Below, piece after piece: positions 17,360-26,127 of a stretch of 64,000 nt of DNA; the first letter of the stretch is position 1; every line of letters begins with the position of its first letter. The notes under the pieces were generated by a model that made no database searches, was not told the origin of the DNA, and saw only the letters and a program-made list of their open reading frames with translations. Origin of the DNA: BM003 sp963783695 (GTDB lineage: Bacteria; Pseudomonadota; Gammaproteobacteria; Steroidobacterales; BM003); NCBI GenBank assembly GCA_963783695.1, contig CAWAOM010000001.1, forward strand, positions 930,001-994,000, in the 5' to 3' direction. A program made the translations under genes and the position numbers.

Positions 17360-18643
17360 GTGGCCCATGCAACATTGAAAACCAGTTACTCTGCTCTGAC
17401 CGACAGGCTGAACCGTTTTCCGCAGGGCGCACCTCCTTCCGATCTCCTGTTCAAGATTTTGTCAATGCTGTTCAGTGAGGAAGAAGCCGGTCTGGTTTCA
17501 CTGATGCCCATCAAACCATTCACCGCAGAAAAAGCCAGCCGTATCTGGAAAAAAACCCTCACCGAAACAAAGAACATACTCGATGAGTTGGCCGACAGGG
17601 CCATTCTGGTCGATTTCGAGCAGAACGGTGAAGCAGTTTACGCGCTGCCGCCACCAATGGCCGGCTTCTTTGAGTTCTCGCTGATGCGTGTTCGCGATGA
17701 CATTGATCAAAAGGTACTTAGCGAGCTTTTTTATGAGTATATGAACGTAGAGGAGGACTTTATCAGGGACCTGTTTACGCGTGGTGAAACAAAATTGGGG
17801 CGAACCTTCGTACACGAACCTGCTCTGTCCGATGACAATGCTCTGCATGTGCTGGATTATGAACGGGCCAGCGAAGTGATTGAAACAGCGAGCCATATTG
17901 GTGTGGGACGCTGTTACTGCCGGCACAAAATGGAACATATGGGCAAGGCCTGTTCTGCGCCACAGAATATTTGCATGACCTTCAACACCACCGCGTCCTC
18001 GCTCACGAGACATGGTGTCGCGCGTGCAATCGACAAAAAGGAATGTCACGACTTATTGCAAGAGGCCTATGACAACAACCTGGTGCAGTTCGGCGAGAAT
18101 GTACGGGAGAGTGTCAATTTTGTTTGTAATTGTTGTGGCTGCTGTTGTGAAGCAATGATCACCGCACGCCGTTTTGCAATCCTCAATCCTGTGCACACGA
18201 CCAACTATATTCCGGTCATTGACGAAGAAACCTGCAATGGCTGCGGCAAATGCGTAAACGTCTGCCCGGTCGACGCGATGACCCTGGTTTCAGCCCACGA
18301 TCCGCATAAGCCCAGGATGAAAATAGCCCGATTGAACGATGAAATCTGTCTGGGTTGCGGCGTATGTATTCGTAGCTGTAACAAACACAACAGTTTGTCT
18401 TTGGCGTCGCGTCCGAAGCGAGTTCTTACGCCATTGAACGGAACACACCGGGCAGTGCTCATGGCCCTTGAACGCGGCAAGTTACAAAATCTGATTTTCG
18501 ATAACCAGGTCTTGTGGAGCCACCGCGCCATGGCTGCAGTACTGGGCGTGATTTTGAAGCTGCCGCCGATCAAGCAGGTTTTGGCAAGCGAACAGCTCAG
18601 GTCCCGTTACTTGGAAACACTGATACGGTATACAAAGCACTAA
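17360..18643 (+). CDS. Iron-sulfur protein with two C-terminal 4Fe-4S clusters
   Basis: 427 residues. Residues ~190-215 hold GRCYCRHKMEHMGKAC and NIC; residues ~252-262 have the dense Cys run NFVCNCCGCCCEAM; two ferredoxin clusters follow, CNGCGKCVNVCPVDA (~292-306) and CLGCGVCIRSCNKH (~328-341). The first 150 residues look like a helical/winged-helix region (FTAEKASRIWKKTLTETKN). Typical of cytoplasmic electron-transfer proteins of mixed role; substrate unknown. Codons are less GC-rich than in the core genes, suggesting transfer. GTG start after AAGGG at suitable distance. Confidence 0.8.
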   Translation: MAHATLKTSYSALTDRLNRFPQGAPPSDLLFKILSMLFSEEEAGLVSLMPIKPFTAEKASRIWKKTLTETKNILDELADRAILVDFEQNGEAVYALPPPMAGFFEFSLMRVRDDIDQKVLSELFYEYMNVEEDFIRDLFTRGETKLGRTFVHEPALSDDNALHVLDYERASEVIETASHIGVGRCYCRHKMEHMGKACSAPQNICMTFNTTASSLTRHGVARAIDKKECHDLLQEAYDNNLVQFGENVRESVNFVCNCCGCCCEAMITARRFAILNPVHTTNYIPVIDEETCNGCGKCVNVCPVDAMTLVSAHDPHKPRMKIARLNDEICLGCGVCIRSCNKHNSLSLASRPKRVLTPLNGTHRAVLMALERGKLQNLIFDNQVLWSHRAMAAVLGVILKLPPIKQVLASEQLRSRYLETLIRYTKH

Positions 18644-19079
18644 ACAACGCCCACGCGAACCAATCTCGCGCGACCTGCTATTTTGCCGCTGAACTCACCG
18701 CGACAACCGCGGCTCAGCGGCACTTGGTCTCCACCGTCAGGAACACGCGTTGCTTCGAGTCTACCGGCCGGGTCTGCTTCATCCATGTCCCCGTTTACCC
18801 GGACGACGCTGTCACCCGATCCAGTCCGCACAATAAAACCGTTCCCGTGCAACGGCGCTTTTGTGGATGTCACGCGGCGATACAGTTGACACCGGAATAG
18901 CAATCCTCGAAACGGGAGTACAGTGCCCGCTCTCAATTCCAGGGGCGACGCCGATGCAATCGAACCTAGTATCCTCTGGACACCATTCGCTCAGAGTCAT
19001 GCCACCCCGTAATTCTGGTCAAAGATTCGTCGCGGGACTTGATTTAGACTGAGGTCGCAAGTCCGGACAAAACGGGTCA
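18644..19079. other. Intergenic region without a recognised gene
   Basis: About 435 bases between the iron-sulfur protein and a lipoprotein remnant. A 98-residue minus-strand frame (18640-18936) shows no conserved feature. Nothing else supported. Confidence 0.4.
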
Positions 19080-19163
19080 ATGGACATCCTGCTGATCGTT
19101 ACCCTGCTGGTTGCAGCTTGTTCACCGTCAGCGGTAGTCGGACCAGACAGGCCGTTTGAATAA
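19080..19163 (+). pseudogene. Lipoprotein 5' remnant
   Basis: An ATG at 19080 encodes a 27-residue peptide with a complete lipoprotein signal, MDILLIVTLLVAACSPSAV, then a stop after GPDRPFE. The cleavage Cys sits in a consensus lipobox (LVAAC). The mature part is lost just before an IS3-type orfA remnant, so insertion of that element probably cut the gene. Confidence 0.5.
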
Positions 19164-19201
19164 GAGAAACATTTGACTCATCGTTACCTTGAAGAGGAAC
19201 G

Positions 19202-19450
19202 ATGATGACAAAGAAGAAAGGCAGCGCCGAGAAGGCCATACGAGATATCCGCCGAGCAACGCGCCGGCGGTATTCAGCCGAATGTAAGATCCGGATTGTC
19301 TTTGAAGGCCTTCGGGGCGAATCCTGCATTGCCGAGCTGTGCCGCAAGGAAGGCATCAACCAGAACCTCTACTACCGCTGGTCGAAGGAGGGATCTTACC
19401 CCGATACCGCAGACGGTTCCGGCGCAAAGGGGAAGATTCAGGGGCCTTAA
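19202..19450 (+). mobile_element. IS3-family OrfA remnant
   Basis: 82 codons. Residues ~18-63, RRATRRRYSAECKIRIVFEG through NQNLYYRWSKEG, are the HTH of IS3-type OrfA proteins (the usual form is RRKYSAEEKIRIVLEGLRGE). After WSKEG the frame departs from the family and stops, and there is no OrfB, so the element is truncated and dead. Start ATG preceded by GAAGAGGAACG. Confidence 0.8.
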
Positions 19451-20030
19451 TGCCGAGTAATCAGGCCGGCTCCGTCAGCATCGAGACCTCGATCTGCCGT
19501 CACCCGCCGGTTTCAGCCTGCCCCAACGGTTTCGCCGCTGACATAAGGCCCATTCCACGCACTGCTGCGAAGATGAGGGGCGCCTTAAACTACCTATTCG
19601 CCGCCGGCGACCTGAGAAAAACGGGTTAACGAGCTGTCGCCCTTCAGGGCAGATCCCGGACCTGAGAATATCGGCTGCCTCGTGTTTCGCCGTCGCTGTA
19701 TCAAAAGCTTCTCAGACCGAGGGTGGTGGGCCGAACGTGTACTGGGGTCCAGTTTTGTCGCGGAGGGTGCCTGTCCACGTGGGGCCGTCGGTCGGTCATG
19801 TGGGGACGTCGAAGTCTGGATTAGTTCGGCGTGAGGTGAATGCGAATCATGGCCGTACCGGCTCGACTATCAAATCATGGTCGCTCGTCTCGGTGCATCG
19901 GCGGGCTACTCAACTACTACAATCGCCAGCCCCGGTGACTACAGGGTGCTCGGTCGAGTTATTGGACAGGACGTGCCGGGGTGCCAAGAGTGGCGCGACG
20001 GCACACTCCAGCTCCTGTCGGTGCGAATGG
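19451..20030. other. Non-coding stretch with mobile-element relic
   Basis: About 580 bases. 19491-19602 contains relic sequences shared with 11821-11894 and 21397-21457. From 19620 to 20030 nothing is recognised; the long plus-strand frame there overlaps the minus-strand gene and lacks protein character. Confidence 0.5.
19491..19602. repeat. Mobile-element edge relic, linked to two other copies
   Basis: 19528-19602 matches 11821-11894; 19491-19548 (GATCTGCCGTCA...CAGCCTGCCCCA) matches 21397-21457. The two matches overlap, so this copy joins the others into one ancestral sequence of at least 110 bases. Confidence 0.7.
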
Positions 20031-20756
20031 CTAGAAGCCCAGGTTCTTACTAATATCAGCGCCAATCGTGATGTCGCTATGAACTCCGGCCCTGGTGTTG
20101 TAGGAGGTCACCTTGGCATTCTTGAAATGATCCCAAAAGCTCGCACCGGTGTCTTCTGCCTTCGTCGTGTTGGTAGAAACAGCGGCTACGGCCGCTTCCT
20201 CTGGCCGCTCCTTTTCCAGGCGCAAATTCAGCACTCCAGTGTCCGCGTATTCGACGCCTGCCGTTGCCGGATTGTTGTGCTCGAAAATTGCCGCGAGACC
20301 TGTCGCTCCGACACTGCACATCCACTCCTTCATAAGGGCTTTGCTTAAATTTGTCGGGACGTATTTGAGAAGAATTTTCTGTAGGTCGCCCAGATAAAGA
20401 TCGAGCGCTTTGTAGTCGGCGTCGATCGTTTTCTTGAGGTAGCTGTTAGCGATGAGATTTCGCAGCCAATGTTTTCTTCCCACAAACTCTTCTCTCTCGA
20501 GATCGATTTTGACATTGCCCAGTGCCTTGACGACGATCTTCAGCAGCTTCGTATCTTGCCAGTGCGAAGCCTCTTTACTCGCATGCTTGGTAGAACTGAT
20601 ACTCTCTTCGGCAAGACGTTTGTTGATGGGGCCTCCTCTGTTGGTGCCGGCTTGCTCACGTTCCTTTTTGCGCAGCATCAAAGCGATGAGAAACACTGCA
20701 AGCCACTCGACGTCACGATGCTCAAAGACGAGCATCGTAGTTCCCTGTGTTTTCAT
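20031..20756 (-). CDS. Unknown 241-residue protein between IS remnants
   Basis: I do not recognise this protein. The N-terminus has a short hydrophobic stretch (VEWLAVFLIALMLRKKEREQ), then a Lys/Glu-rich helical region (HWQDTKLLKIVVKALGNVKI), a region rich in Lys/Tyr/Leu (KALDLYLGDLQKILLKYVP), and a polar C-terminus ending ITIGADISKNLGF. No catalytic motif stands out. Base composition is lower in GC than the core genes and the gene is bracketed by two dead IS3-type orfA fragments and relic repeats, so it is probably cargo of an island. Start ATG at 20754-20756 is preceded on the minus strand by GAGGAGAGATCGAG, a good ribosome site. Confidence 0.65.
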   Translation of the reverse strand: MKTQGTTMLVFEHRDVEWLAVFLIALMLRKKEREQAGTNRGGPINKRLAEESISSTKHASKEASHWQDTKLLKIVVKALGNVKIDLEREEFVGRKHWLRNLIANSYLKKTIDADYKALDLYLGDLQKILLKYVPTNLSKALMKEWMCSVGATGLAAIFEHNNPATAGVEYADTGVLNLRLEKERPEEAAVAAVSTNTTKAEDTGASFWDHFKNAKVTSYNTRAGVHSDITIGADISKNLGF

Positions 20757-20932
20757 CTCGATCTCTCCTCAGAGTATTTCTCAAAGCGTACTGGCCTGAC
20801 TAGCGCCCATCCGTTTTATCGTTCGACTCTTTACGATACCCTCGAGGCGACGGCTTGTCATATCGTAAGCTCCCCTATCTGAGCGACAGCGATTAGTAGA
20901 GCTTTCTGGCATCCTACGGCCAGGAGGTTCTT

Positions 20933-21379
20933 ATACGGCAGTCGCGATTCACTGAGACCCAGATCGTCGCCATCCTGAAGGAAGCTGACGCGGGCATGAA
21001 GGTCAAAGATCTGTGCCGCAAGTACGGCATGTCCGATGCGACGTACTACAAGTGGAAGTCCAAGTACGGCGGCATGGAGGCGTCGGATCTAAAGCGAATC
21101 CGGGAGTTCGAAGGCGAGAACGCCAAGCTCAAGCGGATGCACCCTTCATCGAGCGGATACTGGAGCACCTTGGCGGCGATGGCGAGTCGGCCGATCCGGC
21201 ACATCCAGGCCGGGCACCGCCTCAGGGCGACCTGTTGGTCTGACAGCTCCGCCATCACCGTCATCACCCGCGCCGCGATGCGCGACGGGCGGGTCTTGGC
21301 TGGCCACAGGCTGCGCCGGCATTTCCCGGAGAAAGGGGAAAATTCTCATGCCCCAATAAGGAGGCGGCGGGCCGGCTAA
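20933..21379 (+). mobile_element. IS3-family OrfA remnant with lost start codon
   Basis: Frame reads RQSRFTETQIVAILKEADAG, then MKVKDLCRKYGMSDATYYKW and KRIREFEGENAKLKRM, the OrfA HTH and leucine-zipper start of IS3 elements. The expected ATG before RQSRF is ATA at 20933-20935, after a good AGGAGG, so the natural start is lost; ATG at 20996 is internal. After KLKRM the sequence is rearranged with no OrfB. Dead element. Confidence 0.8.
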
Positions 21380-21396
21380 GCATTGATGGCGGCCGC

Positions 21397-21457
21397 GATC
21401 TGCCGTCATCGGCCTGGCTTCAGCCTGCCCCAGCGGTCTCGCCGCTCGCATAATGGC
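21397..21457. repeat. Mobile-element edge relic, second copy
   Basis: Matches 19491-19548 (GATCTGCCGTCA and CAGCCTGCCCCA blocks) at the end of the second IS3-type remnant, so both remnants share the same right-end context. Confidence 0.65.
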
Positions 21458-21514
21458 TTCTTATACGTACTATCCTCAGCTCCACCGGCAGATGGACGAA
21501 CTCGGGCAAGAGAG

Positions 21515-23161
21515 TTACAAGGGAAACGATGACCATCTCTTCTCTACTTCGGACAACAAGCGCTCGAGACGTGCATCTCCGGCAATTTGCGGCAAAAACG
21601 GATCATGCTGTGACAAGTAAGGGTAATTGATAAACCCTTTGTCGACCGCTACGGCCAACCATCTGACAGCCTCGCTGGCATTGCCGGCCAACGCATAGGC
21701 CTGCGCTGCAAAACGCGGAAAGATGTCGGTGCTACTTGCGAGAGCATCGGCGGCAGGTCCGGTAATTCTATCGGTGTCTTCCCCGGCGAGCGCCCGGCGC
21801 ATGAGGTTAATGATCCAGCCGGGCGGTGAATTTTGCATTCCCTCGGGCAGTTCGCGGGCTATCTGCTCAGCTTCTTTATGGTGCTTCGCCGCTGCCAGGA
21901 CATAGACCAGAAACACTCTTGCCATCGGATTATCGGGATCCAGGGCGAACATATCGCGATACGGACCCACGGCGGATTCGAAACGCCCTTCCAGCTGGTC
22001 AGCCCATCCCGGCAAACACCTCGTCAGCGGAGTCAGCGGATCGATGGCAGATAGACTGGTGATCAATGGCCGCGCCGCCTGCGGGCGGCCCGATATCAGG
22101 GCGCAGTTCGCGAGTAGACCCAGAGTATCAGGATCTCCGGGTTCCGATTCTAGGGCAGCGGACAGCGACACAACGGCCGCTGGTATATTTGCCTGCGCAT
22201 AGTGGATCCATCCCTGTAGCTGGTATCCTGCCGGAAGATTGGGAGCTAGCGCGAAAGCCCTGGCAGCGCAGGTCTCTGCCTGTTTTAGCGGTTCCTCACT
22301 CAAATCGATACCGGCCTCACGATACTGCAGGAAAGTTCTGCCAAGCGCCGCGTAAAGACGGGCATCTTCGCCTGCAACAGCCAGACCCTCTCGGAGCAGG
22401 CGGACAGCCTGGTCGATCGAGTCTTTCCGCCATCGCAGCGACGCCTGTCGTGCCTGCACCAGGCATTGCCAGGCGACGAAGTCGGTCGGCTTGTCCGTCA
22501 GTCGCTCTGTCTTGCGCGTGACCGCCGAAAGATCCAGTGATTCGGCGACTTCCTGAGCAATTTGCTCCTGAATGGAAAACAGTTTGTCGATAGTGCTCTC
22601 GTAGCTCTGCGACCAGACATACTCGTCCGTCCGGGCGTCCACGAGTTGTGCAGATACTCGGAGACGCGACCCTTCGTGGCGAACAGTGCCTTCGACAAGC
22701 CGCTCTACACCTAAAGTCCGGGCAATGCTCGTGATGCTCTTGCTGCTGCCTTTTAACGTCATCGATGAGGTCCACGAGATCGCGCGTAGGGCGCGGATGC
22801 GCGAGAGGCCACTGATGATTTCAGCCGTGAAACCGTCAGCTATATACGCGCTCTTCGAATCCGGACCCAGATAGCTGAAGGGCAGAACAGCGATGGACCT
22901 GCCCGGAGCCGGGGGCGTGATGCCAGAACCCCGGCGGTCGCGAGAAAGTTTCGTCGAGCGACCGGGCTGTTCCCTCTGCTGCCTCCAGGAGTCGATTTCT
23001 GCAGGGTAGGCATAGACCGACCCCTGCGACTTGTGCATCTGCCGGCGCACGGGCAGGCCTTCTTCGCTCTCCCAGCGGCGAGCGGTTCGAACGCTTTTTC
23101 CCAGGTAATAAGCGATTGCCTTCCACGAATCGAGGCGGTCCGGATGCGATCTATCGTTCAT
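21515..23161 (-). CDS. HTH plus TolB-like plus TPR regulator-type protein
   Basis: 548 residues from ATG at 23159-23161. Residues ~8-60 (RLDSWKAIAYYLGKSVRTAR, then RWESEEGLPV and a YPAEIDSWR end) are an excisionase/MerR-like HTH. A FlgO/TolB-like domain follows (RSIAVLPFSYLGPDSKSAYI, IISGLSRIRALRAIS, YVWSQSYEST). The C-terminal ~270 residues are TPR-like. No membrane segment is obvious between the HTH and the rest. Likely a cytoplasmic or one-component regulator. It is divergent from an exported protein gene at 23301 with ~140 bases between. Confidence 0.75.
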   Translation of the reverse strand: MNDRSHPDRLDSWKAIAYYLGKSVRTARRWESEEGLPVRRQMHKSQGSVYAYPAEIDSWRQQREQPGRSTKLSRDRRGSGITPPAPGRSIAVLPFSYLGPDSKSAYIADGFTAEIISGLSRIRALRAISWTSSMTLKGSSKSITSIARTLGVERLVEGTVRHEGSRLRVSAQLVDARTDEYVWSQSYESTIDKLFSIQEQIAQEVAESLDLSAVTRKTERLTDKPTDFVAWQCLVQARQASLRWRKDSIDQAVRLLREGLAVAGEDARLYAALGRTFLQYREAGIDLSEEPLKQAETCAARAFALAPNLPAGYQLQGWIHYAQANIPAAVVSLSAALESEPGDPDTLGLLANCALISGRPQAARPLITSLSAIDPLTPLTRCLPGWADQLEGRFESAVGPYRDMFALDPDNPMARVFLVYVLAAAKHHKEAEQIARELPEGMQNSPPGWIINLMRRALAGEDTDRITGPAADALASSTDIFPRFAAQAYALAGNASEAVRWLAVAVDKGFINYPYLSQHDPFLPQIAGDARLERLLSEVEKRWSSFPL

Positions 23162-23300
23162 GCATAGGGATGATAGTGGGACAAAGGTGGCCAAAGCCAG
23201 TCACAGCGGCGAATGGCCACAGATGCGCATTGCCGTGCTGGCTGCCGCGTCCGTACGCTACTTTCGCCAGTTTGGAATTCACGTAAAGGAGAAACACGCA

Positions 23301-23816
23301 ATGCGCAATATTATGATTATTCTGTTCGCAATGAGCGTCATAGCTACGACCTCGACAGCCCACGCCAACAACAGCCATGGTCAAGGATACCGATGGCTGC
23401 CGGTGTCGGGGACGGGCATCCATTACTTCACGACAGCCATGATTCACTCCCAGGAGGCTACGACAACGGGCTTCATCCAGCGCAGTACTGACATCGTTGA
23501 GCTGGATGGCGACATCAAGGGACGCGTCCTTTATCACCCGATGTCAGTCTTTGATTTCGTCGCCGGCACGCTGGTCAACACCGGTCACCAGGTCTTCTCC
23601 GGTACCGTGTTGGGCTCTGCTCCGGCGATGATCTATGACGACGAATTTCGCTTCGACGTTAACCTCGCCACTGGAGACACGATCGGAAAAATATATCTGA
23701 TGGACCCCGTGGCCGGCCCCAAGGTCCAGTGTGAACTTGACGTTGTGGGAACAGGTTATACGCCAGAGGGCGATGCTACCGTCGCCTACACTGGCCGGTG
23801 TAAATTGAAGCAATAG
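23301..23816 (+). CDS. Exported protein of unknown function
   Basis: 171 residues. ATG at 23301 has AAAGGAG about ten bases upstream; a longer frame from 23160 lacks a ribosome site. Signal peptide MRNIMIILFAMSVIATTSTA, cleavage near AHA. The mature part has alternating beta-type segments (TGFIQRSTDIVELDGDIKGR, IYDDEFRFDVNLATGDTIGK) and a disulfide candidate between Cys in KVQCELDVV and GRCKLKQ at the end. Family not recognised. Divergent from the HTH-TPR gene; followed by a strong terminator. Confidence 0.75.
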   Translation: MRNIMIILFAMSVIATTSTAHANNSHGQGYRWLPVSGTGIHYFTTAMIHSQEATTTGFIQRSTDIVELDGDIKGRVLYHPMSVFDFVAGTLVNTGHQVFSGTVLGSAPAMIYDDEFRFDVNLATGDTIGKIYLMDPVAGPKVQCELDVVGTGYTPEGDATVAYTGRCKLKQ

Positions 23817-23830
23817 ACCCACCCTCGAGA

Positions 23831-23860
23831 CGGAGCACCCGAACGTTCAACGGTGCTCCG
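23831..23860 (+). terminator. Intrinsic terminator
   Basis: CGGAGCACC at 23831-23839 pairs with GGTGCTCCG at 23852-23860 around a 12-nt loop, followed by TTCATATTCT. Fifteen bases after the stop of the exported protein gene. Confidence 0.75.
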
Positions 23861-24631
23861 TTCATATTCTCACTATGATAAGCGCGCTGCGGCCGGTCTT
23901 CTCATTGCCCCAACCCGATTCTCCTGAGTAGCAGCTTCTGGCAGGTCAGCGACGGGCTACTACTTGACGACTCTGAGGTGCGGGCGCGAGCGGATCTACT
24001 CGGCTTCCGGCTCGCCGTTGCCCTCGTCGGCAGGTCTCGATGTCAACGAGGTGAATTGATGCAAAGCATCAAGAGAAGGCACCCTGGCGTGTGGCGAACA
24101 CCCGCTTGAGGCGCTGTGCCGAGGTCAACACTCGCTGCCGGTCGCTGCTCGATGCCTCATTGCTCTCGTTGGCCTGGTTGTCCGCGGCGGGGCCAGTTCT
24201 CGGCACGACCCGTGCACGATCCGGGCTCGCCGGCGCGAATACGCCGTGGTATCTCGTCAGGTGCGCAGCAGCACAGCGGTTATGCCCACCTGAAACCCTG
24301 CGAGACGAACCCGGCACTGGCCGGGCGATAATCGAAGCCGTCGGTCTTAACGTCGAAACGGCACACCTCCGTGTCGAACCGCTATCGCCCGCGTGACCCG
24401 TACGCGCCAGCCAGCCGCCAGTGCCGGGATTTCTCGTCACGTTCCGGATGCGCTCTCCTTCGGTTGAGGTCGCGTCCGACGGTGTGCCCGGTCGCCGCGG
24501 TCTTTGCTGTAGCGCAACTTTCATCGTTGTCGAGTCGCGCCGGCGGGCACCGGGAGTTCGCGGCGGGCTGGCGAGAAATCAGCCATACCCGCCGCGTTTT
24601 CAGTCCGGACAACAGAACCGAAGGGCCGCGG
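23861..24631. other. Intergenic region, ~770 bases, no supported gene
   Basis: Several open frames occur on both strands but none shows protein-like composition or a family match, and they overlap each other. It lies between the terminator at 23860 and the end of the frameshifted hydrolase gene. Confidence 0.5.
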
Positions 24632-25992
24632 TCAACGCGTGCCACCGCAGGCCCCGGGCTTGCCGATCGACGACTCCGCGGCTGCGTCTTTCAGAGCCTC
24701 CGCATCGCTCGGCAACAGATACCGCTGCCGGCGCAGATCGTTGGCCGCCTCCGCAATAGCCCGCACATACTGGCCGTGATTGCGGAAGCGGGTCGGCGGC
24801 GTGCAGGTCAGGTCCACCTGGGCGCCCGACAGCGAGAAGAACAGATTTGCCCCCCCGAGGGCGGGATACCGAGATACGCCGGCAGCGATGCGATGTACTG
24901 GGCGGCGCCAACCGCCAGGCTCGGCAACCGCACGCCACCGGTGGCATTGCCGTTGGCATCGCGGGCAATCCCGGTGGGAAAGCCGTAAACCGGATCGGGT
25001 CCGCCGGAGGTATCCAGGCCGAGGGTGACGCTCGGCGGCGGATCGATGCCTTTGGCGGCCCAGTCATCGCCGGCAAAGAACGCGGCCCTCGCCACGAGCA
25101 GGTTATCGAGGAAATTGAACACGAGAGGAAGGCCGGGAACGGGACCGGACAGTGGCAAGTGTGCGGACCCGGCGACCTCCCAGAGGCGGTATTCCGGGTA
25201 GGCCAGCGCTCCGCGAATCAGCACTGAATCGCTGATCAACTGGTCGCCCTCGGTCTCGACGAAAATGGTTTTCTCGCTGCCGTCGAAGGGGACAAACGGG
25301 ACCGGGAGCGCAGCGAACTCCGGGCGAACCCAGGGCAGGTTCCAGACGACGAGGTGCAGCAGCGTGAAGTCGAACCGCCCCGGGACGTCGTGGTAGTACA
25401 TAAGCTCCGGCATCGCCTGCGCGGTCTGGGAAACGCCGTAGGCATAGAGTTGTACGACGTCTCCGAGCATCCCTGTCGCAATCGGGTCGGCGGTCAGCGC
25501 TTCCGTGAACTGATCCAGGATCTCGATGTCGATGATGACCGGCGTCGAGGAATCGAACGGCGGCACCAGCCCCGCAGGCGCGTCGGCCACCTCCAGGTCC
25601 GGGGCCGCCAGGTCGAGGCGGTTGAAGCCCCAGTTGCCGAAGCCGACGGTGGCGTGGGAGAAGCCCCGGCCAAACAGCAACTCGGGACCGATCACGCCAA
25701 TTCTGGCGGCGGCCCCGTAAACGAAATGCGGCGGTTCGAACAGGACTCGCCCATTGCTTTCGGCCGGGTCGGCCGGGGCAACGATCTCGAACGGCATGCG
25801 ATACGCGCCCTTTGAGGTTTCGCCGACGAAGCGGCCCGAGAACAGCAGGTAATCGACACCGTCGAAGGTGCCGAATGGGGCGGCACTCACCTCCTCGAAA
25901 CCGGCCGCCTCGGCCCGGTCCGAGCCGATCGCGGCAAGCGCAAGTACCATGGTCAATATCAGCGTTTTTGACATAATTTGAGCGACTTTCAT
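24632..25992 (-). pseudogene. Exported alpha/beta-hydrolase-domain protein, frameshifted
   Basis: From ATG at 25990-25992 (strong AGGAGGGAG upstream) the frame has a signal peptide (TLILTMVLALAAIGSDRAEA) and a body with VTYGYSQTAQAMPE-like nucleophile region (LYAYGVSQTAQAM, matching GxSQ) and VAGSAHLPLSGPVPG, the late His region of alpha/beta hydrolase domain proteins. Near 24850-24856 a run of seven G (minus strand) breaks the frame; as read it stops after a scrambled RCRAPRWT tail. With eight G the frame continues ANLFFSLSGAQVDLT to GACGGTR and stop at 24632, the expected C-terminus. Homopolymer length is the sole defect. Confidence 0.8.
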
Positions 25993-26127
25993 TTTCTCCC
26001 TCCTCCTGGAGATGGCAGGTCAGCCGGGCTCCTTGATCCGGCCGCCTGCGAGTCGCTAGGCTATGCAAGGAACCCCTGCGCGGGCTTGAAGGAACTGCGA
26101 AGATTCTTCGAAGAACGTCGAAGGCGT

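Noticed and set aside
18640..18936. 98-residue minus-strand frame after the iron-sulfur protein
   Set aside because: No domain, no ribosome site, overlaps the end of the previous gene.
19737..20348. 203-residue plus-strand frame opposite the unknown island gene
   Set aside because: Antisense to a frame with better start signal and amino-acid composition.
24069..24988. Several open frames on both strands in 24.0-25.0 kb
   Set aside because: They overlap each other and the hydrolase gene; compositions are typical of antisense and noncoding GC-rich DNA.
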